Assembly: GCA_964510055.1 (NCBI GenBank)
Contig: CAZDZY010000002.1
Coordinates: forward strand, 7,163 to 71,162
Length of the DNA: 64,000 nt
Direction of reading: 5' to 3'
From: DTFZ01 sp964510055
Lineage (GTDB): Bacteria > Bacillota > Clostridia > Christensenellales > SZUA-584
Part shown: positions 33,014 through 39,371 of the stretch, in pieces
Layout of the letters: each line of letters opens with the position of its first letter
Numbering within the stretch: position 1 is the stretch's first letter
Notes under the pieces: generated by a model
Databases searched by the model: none
What the model was told of the DNA's origin: nothing
Seen by the model: only the letters and a program-made list of their open reading frames with translations
Program-made: the position numbers and the translations under genes

Positions 33014-33634
33014 TCACCTCGAATAATAACAATACCAGGTTTCTGTGATTCTTTCTTTCTCTCCCCAGTCGCCGAATTCGTCGAGGAGATAATCAGATTC
33101 TTCATTTTTCAGATAAACATATCCGCTGAAATTATCGAGTATACCGCGCAGCCTAAAGAAGAAAACTGCTTTGTTTTCTCCTTCTTGGAAAACAAATATT
33201 TCACCTCCACCCCGCGACAATCCCGCATTTTCTATAGGTAATTGTATCTCATTACCCCCTATGTCAATGGTACCATAGTCTCCATTAAGCGCTTTTTCGG
33301 CAACCGCAGTATACTGTCCTTCCAGCGCTTTAAATCGCAGATCCTCAGCAATCTCACCAAGAGGCAGTAATATCAAAATGCACGAAGCTATTGAGACTAT
33401 TAAGCTAACCCAGAGCCTGCGTATAAAAAACTCCCGCGACTTTATTATAGAAAAGACTACAACAGTAATAAAGAATGCTACCGTCAGAATATTCAAAGCG
33501 AACTCTAATAAAGGATAAAAGAATACTGTTAAGAGATCTATCAGGTCGTACTTAAATAGTTTAAAAAGTAATTCTATTATTAGAAAAACTAAAGCAGGTT
33601 TTAATAAGGTATATGGCCTTAAATCTTTCTCCAT
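33014..33634 (-). CDS. Hypothetical membrane protein
   Basis: 206 residues: three or four TM helices in the first 95 residues (KPALVFLIIELLFKLF, then LEFALNILTVAFFITVVVF, then LIVSIASCILILLPLG), then an extracytoplasmic domain of about 105 residues with GTIDIGGNEIQLPI. AT-rich compared with neighbours. No family recognised. Confidence 0.6.
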   Translation of the reverse strand: MEKDLRPYTLLKPALVFLIIELLFKLFKYDLIDLLTVFFYPLLEFALNILTVAFFITVVVFSIIKSREFFIRRLWVSLIVSIASCILILLPLGEIAEDLRFKALEGQYTAVAEKALNGDYGTIDIGGNEIQLPIENAGLSRGGGEIFVFQEGENKAVFFFRLRGILDNFSGYVYLKNEESDYLLDEFGDWGEKERITETWYCYYSR

Positions 33635-33698
33635 ATCTTTTCAGGCTTTTCCTCACATGCCATAGCGGCGACGACTCTTTCGCTCACTCCACGGCGAA

Positions 33699-34445
33699 TC
33701 ACTTCTTTCCCTTTATCCTTATATACTTCATCTTCACGTTGGGGTTGCTCGTGCTGCGCGAATCTATATCGAATAGCTTTAAGGCCGCTATAAACGGCGT
33801 GAGCTTCGAATAACCATAGTTTCTCGTGTCGAAGTCGGGGTAACGCTTCGTGAGCTTCGTGCCTACCTCGCCCATATAGACCCATCCGTCCTCGTCGGAG
33901 CTCTCGTCCACTATCGCTTTAATGGCATCCACTATAGTCTTCTTGCTAGTAACGGTATCGTTGAGCGTCTCTTCGGGCTGTTCCCTCTTGGCTTCAGCCG
34001 AAGCCGCCGACGAGGCGAGCACCTCGAGGTACTTGAACTTCTCGCACGCCGCAATGAAAGGCGGAGGCGTCTTCTTCTCGCCCATGCCGAGCACGTACAT
34101 GCCCGACTCCCGAAGGCGCGCGGCGAGCTTAGTAAAATCGCTGTCGCTCGACACTATGCAAAACCCTTCCACGCTTTCCGAGTAGAGTATGTCCATAGCG
34201 TCTATTATGAGCGCCGAGTCGGTCGCGTTCTTGCCCGTGGTGTAACTGTACTGCTGTATAGGCGATATCGAATAATTCAATAGCACGTTCTTCCACGAAG
34301 CCATCTGCGGCTTCGTCCAGTCTCCGTATATCCTTTTATATGTAGGCGTGCCGTGATTTGATATCTCGTCGAGTATAAACTTCAAATACTTATCGGATAC
34401 GTTATCTGCGTCGATAAGCACCGCTATCCTTTTTTCGTTTTCCAT
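33699..34445 (-). CDS. NYN-domain nuclease-like protein with OST-HTH/LOTUS domain
   Basis: 248 residues. The N-terminal NYN/PIN-like domain has the acidic residues of this RNase fold: RIAVLIDADNVSDKY, ATDSALIIDAMDILYS and CIVSSDSDFTKLAARL. The C-terminal 80 residues (TIVDAIKAIVDES, then YGYSKLTPFIAALKLF) form an OST-HTH/LOTUS domain, which in other proteins binds RNA. Together they suggest an RNA-directed endonuclease. I chose ATG 34445 (AAGGA six bases upstream) over 34490. Monocistronic; no partner gene. Confidence 0.87.
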   Translation of the reverse strand: MENEKRIAVLIDADNVSDKYLKFILDEISNHGTPTYKRIYGDWTKPQMASWKNVLLNYSISPIQQYSYTTGKNATDSALIIDAMDILYSESVEGFCIVSSDSDFTKLAARLRESGMYVLGMGEKKTPPPFIAACEKFKYLEVLASSAASAEAKREQPEETLNDTVTSKKTIVDAIKAIVDESSDEDGWVYMGEVGTKLTKRYPDFDTRNYGYSKLTPFIAALKLFDIDSRSTSNPNVKMKYIRIKGKK

Positions 34446-34602
34446 CCTTTTTCCTTTTTCTCCCGTATAGTATATATGTAAGTATACCATGTTTTAATAT
34501 TTATAGCCAACATTAAACCCAAACCGCCCGATGTTTGTTCTATTACTGGAATATTATTGGTCTGCTCCCTTAACATACATGCAAAGGATACGAATAAAAT
34601 CG

Positions 34603-34631
34603 TTGAATTTACAAATACGCCGAAATATAAT
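34603..34631 (+). promoter_or_regulatory. Promoter of candidate small RNA
   Basis: TTGAAT (34603-34608), exactly 17 bases, TATAAT (34626-34631). Confidence 0.65.
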
Positions 34632-34637
34632 AAAAGC

Positions 34638-34708
34638 ATAGGCGGTGATCAGAAAGCCGCCGGTTGTAAACATCATGTCTTTTACCGCCTTTCCGGCGGT
34701 TTTTTTTA
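34638..34708 (+). ncRNA. Candidate small RNA (~70 nt)
   Basis: A promoter ends at 34631. The predicted transcript carries a first stem GGCGG/CCGCC (34641-34661), an unpaired stretch, and a terminator stem ACCGCC TTTCC GGCGGT with eight T (34684-34708). The two stems share complementary GGCGG/CCGCC segments and could pair alternatively. No known RNA family recognised. Confidence 0.45.
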
Positions 34709-34789
34709 CACTAAAAATAATAACCGCTGAAAGGCCCTAATACAAGGCGTTATTCGCATTGCGCTCGAGACGTAGCAGCGCTGCTTTAG

Positions 34790-34966
34790 GGGATTGCCGT
34801 TTACGATGCAAGGCCGGAAGTGAACGAAGCCATCTTCGCGGTATCAGACTTTAACAGAAACAAATATGGAAAGCCAAACGGCCCGCGCCACGCGCCTTTC
34901 TGGGTTAAAGGCGGCGTCGCCGAGTTCCACGATATGACCGATGATTTCCGCATTGTTAAGATATGA
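34790..34966 (+). pseudogene. 3' remnant of a lost gene
   Basis: An open frame of 58 codons preceded by a stop and with no ribosome site or ATG near its beginning (GTG at 34820 is possible). It encodes FAVSDFNRNKYGKPNGPRH and FHDMTDDFRIVKI, which look like ordinary soluble protein. The terminator follows its stop directly, as expected for a real gene end. The parent family is not recognised. Confidence 0.45.
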
Positions 34967-34994
34967 AAAACGGGCATACAGCCCGTTTTTTTTT
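34966..34994. terminator. Bidirectional terminator
   Basis: AAAAACGGGC ATACA GCCCGTTTTTTTT; serves the remnant (+) and the anti-sigma gene (-). Confidence 0.85.
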
Positions 34995-35011
34995 AATACC
35001 GTATGGAGCTG

Positions 35012-36241
35012 TCACCACGCCCAGTGGTTGATCGAGATGAGCTGCGCGTCCATTACGAACATCATCTTTACTCTATCATCTTTTGCCATACGGAGTATCT
35101 CTTCGACCGGCCCGTATACTATCACCCCATACGTCTTTACGCCGTTTTCCTGGGTGTATTTCAGCGCAGAGGCGTAATCGTATTGATAAGATTGGTATTC
35201 ATTATAGCCTATTACCTGCCTGAACTCTTTCTGGTCGTTCATATATTTCAGCATGCTTTTGAAATGCGTTTCCCAAATACCTGTATCCGGTGTACCCTTC
35301 CAGCCGCTGACGGTAAAACGTATGTCAGTTTCGTCAATCCCCCCAAGAAAAAGGTGCGGATATTCCTCCAAAAGTTCGTTGTTATCGATAGTGCTCAATC
35401 CCCAATTGGGTGCAATACCGAAATTCCCTGCGGTCGGATAGTCTGCGTCCTCTTCACGTGTCTTTATTGCTATAAAAGTAACCATTGTCTCATCGCTCCG
35501 GAAACCGTTTACCGCACCGAGGCTTAGATCGTCCCTGAACGTAAGCGCCGCAGTCACCATCGCCGTCTCGGGAAGCTTATCCAGTTTCGCGGCGTTGGCT
35601 TTGCTTGCGATCTCCAGAGTATCATCCTGGCCAAAACCTGACCGGCTGAAAAAAGGTCTCGGGCCGGATTCCCGCCAGTCAGGGCCGTTTATATGCGTTT
35701 CTCCTTTATCTATAACGAACTGGTAGACCTGCCTTGCAAAAAAATTACTTGAATAGCCTGGAGTTATAAAAGTAAGCTCGATTTTATATCTTGCGAAACC
35801 TTCATCTTCCACCACTGTACCCCCAAAATACTTTCCGGGGCAGTGCAGTTCAGTGTACACGGATAACGGCACGTCGATGCTGCTATACGTGGAATCCGGC
35901 TCGGGCAGTGCTGTACCCGGGTCGTAATAAATCACATCCATCAGCGGCGACAGCCCGAACATAAGGAACAATGCTATCGCTAAAACTATCGCTCCCGTCC
36001 ATATGCCGAATCTTTTAAGCTTCCTGCTTACCGCCTTTTGAACTAGCTTCGAGAACTCGCCGTCCTCCTCTGCGTGCTTTTCGTCATTATCTTTGCTTAC
36101 CTCAAAGATATCACCGTCCGTGCTTTCTTCGAGGTAATCGCCTATCGCGCGCTGGCGGTCTATATCGCTTTCGACTTTCTCTTTTTCTCTGCCTTCGAGT
36201 TTCCCTTCCGCAAAGCTTTTGAGCTTCTCCTTATATCCCAT
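35012..36241 (-). CDS. Anti-sigma factor (sigma-regulator N/C domain type)
   Basis: 409 residues. The N-terminal 90 residues are charged and cytoplasmic, a TM helix lies at about 80-105 (GIWTGAIVLAIALFLMFGL), and a long extracytoplasmic part follows with LPETAMVTAALTFRDDLSL and a C-terminal domain ending near YGVIVYGPVEEILRM. This matches the two-domain sigma-factor regulator proteins that pair with ECF sigma factors in Bacillota. It overlaps the sigma gene by 11 bases. The signal sensed is unknown. Confidence 0.85.
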   Translation of the reverse strand: MGYKEKLKSFAEGKLEGREKEKVESDIDRQRAIGDYLEESTDGDIFEVSKDNDEKHAEEDGEFSKLVQKAVSRKLKRFGIWTGAIVLAIALFLMFGLSPLMDVIYYDPGTALPEPDSTYSSIDVPLSVYTELHCPGKYFGGTVVEDEGFARYKIELTFITPGYSSNFFARQVYQFVIDKGETHINGPDWRESGPRPFFSRSGFGQDDTLEIASKANAAKLDKLPETAMVTAALTFRDDLSLGAVNGFRSDETMVTFIAIKTREEDADYPTAGNFGIAPNWGLSTIDNNELLEEYPHLFLGGIDETDIRFTVSGWKGTPDTGIWETHFKSMLKYMNDQKEFRQVIGYNEYQSYQYDYASALKYTQENGVKTYGVIVYGPVEEILRMAKDDRVKMMFVMDAQLISINHWAW

Positions 36242-36728
36242 CCCGTTCCTCCTTCAATCTCTCATAGAGCTTTTTGCGCGCCCTGTGCAAAAGCGTCCTC
36301 ACGTTGGCATAGCTTATCCCGAGTTGCTGTGCTGTCTGCTTCTGGTCAAGCCCCCCGAAATAGTACAGCGTCACCGCTTCCCGTTCAAGGGCGGGAAGCT
36401 TCTGTATCTCAGCGTAAAGCTTCCTGTTTTTCTCGCTCGTTATCACCGCCTGCAATACGTCGCTTCCGTCGGGCAGCTCCCCGGCCTCTTCAATGCTCAA
36501 GCGCTTTCTCTTCCGGCATTCGTCGAAGAACAGGTTTCTCGCTACCTTCATGAGCCACGGCAGTACGTCCTGCCCGCTGCCGAGCGACAGCATTGCCCTG
36601 TAAAACGTCTCCTGCGCGAGGTCCTGCGCGAGCGCGCTGCTGCGGCAAAGGGAATAAAGGTACAGATAGACTTTGCCCGAATATTGCCGGTAAATATACG
36701 TCAATATCCTGTCCTCTATATCCCTCAC
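36231..36728 (-). CDS. ECF-type RNA polymerase sigma factor
   Basis: 165 residues. Region 2: YLYSLCRSSALAQDLAQETFYRA and PWLMKVARNLFFDECRKRK; region 4: LPALEREAVTLYYFGG and LDQKQTAQQLGISYANVRTL. These are standard ECF sigma segments. It is the first gene of the operon with its anti-sigma factor, an arrangement that normally gives signal-dependent, self-reinforcing transcription. Confidence 0.92.
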   Translation of the reverse strand: MRDIEDRILTYIYRQYSGKVYLYLYSLCRSSALAQDLAQETFYRAMLSLGSGQDVLPWLMKVARNLFFDECRKRKRLSIEEAGELPDGSDVLQAVITSEKNRKLYAEIQKLPALEREAVTLYYFGGLDQKQTAQQLGISYANVRTLLHRARKKLYERLKEERDGI

Positions 36729-36978
36729 CCCTTCATATGCATAACGTTTTAATAAAGAAAATGTTACAATCCATTATACGTACACGCTGATTTTATAACT
36801 AAATATATTTTATCGCCCCTTCCGTTTTCTGTCAACTTTGTAAGGAAGGCTAATAATTTCGATGTTTCCCGAATATATTATATTATCCGCCCAAAACCAC
36901 AGTTTCGTTATATATGGCCCTGAATCGCTGCCCCAAAAAGTTCCGTGGTATTTTTGGCGCCTTTTATTAAGGAGAGCT

Positions 36979-37605
36979 ATGCGCAAGTGTTATGTCTCTT
37001 ATAAAACCGAAGATTCATATTACGCTTATAAAACGCTCGAAGTTGTGCCGGGCGCCTTCTTAAGGGCGCCGGGCGCGTGGGGCGGGTGTTACGATGACGG
37101 CCGCCTTATAGAGGACGTACGGGAAGAGATACTCGGCGGCTCGGAAGTAACGATACACCTTATAGGTAATTTCAGCGCCGAACGTCTCGGCAGCGATGAA
37201 CAGAGGTTCATAAAACGCGAGCTTCAGGCCTCGCTGTGCAGAGCCGAAGACGGCCTTTGCAGCGGCGTGCTGGGAGTAGTGCTGCCCAGCGCTTGCGGAG
37301 CGGTGTTCAAAGGAACATACCGCTGCCCAATGTGCGGTAAGCTGCATGAGCGGGCAGCGATCGACGACAGCACGGTGGTAACGGAATTCAGCAGTAATTA
37401 CCGACGCGGCTGCCGGGGGGAAAGCGGTTATTGCGTGCTTGCGGCGTGGAAAGCTTTTTGTGCAAACCCCGCCAAACATATCGAGAGGGCCTTTAAGCGG
37501 CGCTTCAGCTCTGCCTCAAAATCAGTGGATGCCTGCCCGGCTGAATTCAAAAAGCTTTTTACGTACGGACCGCTGAAAAAAGATAAGTATACAGAGAAAG
37601 GGTAA
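36979..37605 (+). CDS. TIR-like (MTH538/DUF1863-type) domain protein
   Basis: 208 residues. KCYVSYKTEDSYYAYK opens the domain, then EVTIHLIGNFSAERL and QRFIKRELQASL follow the TIR-like pattern of the ThsB/DUF1863 group (strand, acidic loop, conserved Glu). A Cys-containing segment, YRCPMCGKLHER, follows, then DDSTVVTEFSSNY. In Thoeris such domains make a nucleotide signal from NAD; here no ThsA-like partner is adjacent. I chose ATG 36979 (AGGAG just upstream) because the domain begins there; ATG 36862 would add 39 residues unlike the family. Confidence 0.7.
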   Translation: MRKCYVSYKTEDSYYAYKTLEVVPGAFLRAPGAWGGCYDDGRLIEDVREEILGGSEVTIHLIGNFSAERLGSDEQRFIKRELQASLCRAEDGLCSGVLGVVLPSACGAVFKGTYRCPMCGKLHERAAIDDSTVVTEFSSNYRRGCRGESGYCVLAAWKAFCANPAKHIERAFKRRFSSASKSVDACPAEFKKLFTYGPLKKDKYTEKG

Positions 37606-37675
37606 AGGAATTAGTAAACGAAAAGCGCAGGGAACAGGTAAAGACAGGCCTGCCGCGCTTTGCCCGGCGTAAAGA

Positions 37676-37870
37676 TCACTCTTTTATCGGTTCGTAGGTC
37701 TTTTCGAACACATCAGGCTTACAGGGGTATTGCTCCCCTTTAACTCCCGTGATTATATAATCGCCCGCGTCGGCTTTCAGGTCGCCTTCAAGCGTGTGTA
37801 TCGTCATTTTTTCTTTTGCGATATATGCTTTAATTATTATCGGTTTTTTACGGTATTCTATGGCTTCCAA
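37676..37870 (-). CDS. PGDYG-type small protein
   Basis: 64 residues. ADAGDYIITGVKGEQYPC and the end KPDVFEKTYEPI match the PGDYG domain, common in phage and bacterial small proteins of unknown function. I prefer the TTG at 37870, eight bases after GGAG; the alternative GTG at 37879 overlaps the ribosome site. Confidence 0.8.
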   Translation of the reverse strand: MEAIEYRKKPIIIKAYIAKEKMTIHTLEGDLKADAGDYIITGVKGEQYPCKPDVFEKTYEPIKE

Positions 37871-38086
37871 TCCTGTCACTCCAATTTATTAAGGGCTGTC
37901 AATGATATAATATTGCCCCTTTTATAGTATTATATTCTCCGCGTTTCGTTTTGGTTTTTGTGGAACGCGTATGCCGCGGCAGTATATCACTGTTATTTTA
38001 ATTGATTTGGACCCCTATGTATTGTGTCATTGTTTTATATATTTTCTGCGGTATACTTTATAAATTCTCAATACTTGGAGGCTGGC

Positions 38087-38734
38087 ATGAAAAAACTTAT
38101 AACAGCGGCGGCCGCGGTGCTTCTGGCGGCGGTAATACTTACCGGGTGCACCCTATCGGTCAACTTGGGCGGCAAACCATCCGCAAGCCCTTCCGCGGCT
38201 ACTAAAGAGCTTACCCGCGGTATCATAGAAGATAACGTATATACGAGCGAATACTCCGGGCTTAAATTTACCGCTCCCGAAGGCTGGGTCTACGCGTCCG
38301 ATGAGGATATCGCCGAGGTGGCTGGCATAGGCGCCGATATGCTGTCCGAAGCGGGGATGCCCGTTACGGAGGAAATGATGAAACAAAAAGACATTTACGA
38401 CATGATGGCGCAAGACCCGGCTACCGGCTCCAGCGTTATGGTGATGTACGAGAACCTGGCGATGTCTCTGGGCGGCACAAAAGTGAAGGAAGAGCGATAT
38501 GTTGACCAGTCAGCAACGATGATGTCGCAGACGGACGCGGTAAAATACGAGTTCGGCGATATCACGAAAGAAAGCTTGGGCTCAGAGGAGTATACGCTGC
38601 TGCCGGCCTCGATGCCCGACTATAACGGGGTGCAATACTACTATGTCCGCAAGATAGACAAATATATGCTCGGCATCATCATCACAGTGTTTGGCGGCAA
38701 CGACGTATCCGACATCAAAGCGGATTTTTCCTGA
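38087..38734 (+). CDS. Hypothetical lipoprotein
   Basis: 215 residues. Lipoprotein signal with lipobox LTGC at Cys22, a short Ser/Pro/Ala linker, then a soluble domain with GLKFTAPEGWVYASDEDIAE and NGVQYYYVRKIDKYML, the pattern of small exported proteins of the PsbP-like or DUF4367 kind; I cannot assign it further. The start is ATG 38087 with TTGGAGG; in-frame 38024 lacks a site. Confidence 0.75.
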   Translation: MKKLITAAAAVLLAAVILTGCTLSVNLGGKPSASPSAATKELTRGIIEDNVYTSEYSGLKFTAPEGWVYASDEDIAEVAGIGADMLSEAGMPVTEEMMKQKDIYDMMAQDPATGSSVMVMYENLAMSLGGTKVKEERYVDQSATMMSQTDAVKYEFGDITKESLGSEEYTLLPASMPDYNGVQYYYVRKIDKYMLGIIITVFGGNDVSDIKADFS

Positions 38735-38744
38735 CTTCATTATT

Positions 38745-38771
38745 AAAGGCTGCCTATAGGCAGCCTTTTTT
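38745..38771. terminator. Bidirectional terminator
   Basis: AAAGGCTGCC TATA GGCAGCCTTTTTT between the lipoprotein (+) and the C_GCAxxG_C_C gene (-). Confidence 0.9.
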
Positions 38772-38781
38772 ACGCTTCGGG

Positions 38782-39219
38782 CTATTTTGCCTTATATTCT
38801 TTTACCATATCGCGAACTATCGCCTCCGCGCTGTCCATAAGGGGCGGGCACATCTTAGCTATAAGCCCGGCTTCAACGATCTTAGCAAAGTCCTCCGGCT
38901 TTTCCATGTCGTATCCTAAAAGGGAGCGGCAGATCAGCGTTCCGTTTTTTTCACGGAACCGCTTATGGAATTCTCTCGTAAGCGAGGCTATCCTGTCTTT
39001 AGCTGCCTTGTCGTCCCCGTCGGTGAACGGGAATAAAAGCCCTAAAGCCATCACCGCGCCCGAAACCGCCCCGCAGACCTCCGCGGCCCTCATGCCGCCG
39101 CCGAAACCTCCTCCCAGCGCGAGCGACGTTTTCTCATCCTGCCCCGTAAGGTCGGAGAGCGAGAGCAGCACCGACTGCGCGCAGTTGAATCCCTTTGAAT
39201 GTATATCGCTTGCTTTCAT
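38782..39219 (-). CDS. C_GCAxxG_C_C family redox-type protein
   Basis: 145 residues. GFNCAQSVLL, then GGGMRAAEVCGAVSGAVMALG, LICRSLLGYD and KMCPPLM provide the four spaced Cys and the GCAxxG-like core (here CGAVSG) of the family. Such proteins are probable metal or cluster carriers associated with redox enzymes in anaerobes. The start is ATG 39219 with GGAGG upstream; ATG 39231 lies within that site. Confidence 0.88.
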   Translation of the reverse strand: MKASDIHSKGFNCAQSVLLSLSDLTGQDEKTSLALGGGFGGGMRAAEVCGAVSGAVMALGLLFPFTDGDDKAAKDRIASLTREFHKRFREKNGTLICRSLLGYDMEKPEDFAKIVEAGLIAKMCPPLMDSAEAIVRDMVKEYKAK

Positions 39220-39315
39220 AACAGCCTCCAAAATTTTTATATTATTATACAGCAGTTTGCATTTTTATTAAATACGCCGCCCCAAAAAGTCTCACGGCTT
39301 TTTGGGCCTCCATAT

Positions 39316-39348
39316 TAAAAACGCCCTCCGTCCGGAAAGCGTTTTCAC
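39316..39348 (-). terminator. Terminator of the InlB-repeat protein gene
   Basis: Minus-strand GAAAACGC...GCGTTTTTAAT stem-loop just after the stop at 39372. Confidence 0.65.
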
Positions 39349-39371
39349 AGTTGCTTATATTGCGCCGCCTG

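Larger units (their letters stand above)
34446..35011 (+). other. 566-base gap: small-RNA candidate plus decayed gene
   Basis: 34446-34600 is featureless AT-rich DNA upstream of the NYN gene. 34603-34708 holds a promoter and terminator around a short transcript. 34790-34966 is a coding remnant, ended by a terminator at 34966-34994. Nothing was seen in 34709-34789. Confidence 0.6.

Noticed and set aside
34644..34742. Small open reading frame through the small-RNA candidate
   Set aside because: It reads across an intrinsic terminator and has no ribosome site.
36862..36978. Upstream ATG for the TIR-like gene
   Set aside because: Adds 39 residues outside the domain; the internal ATG at 36979 has a closer ribosome site. 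Not fully excluded.
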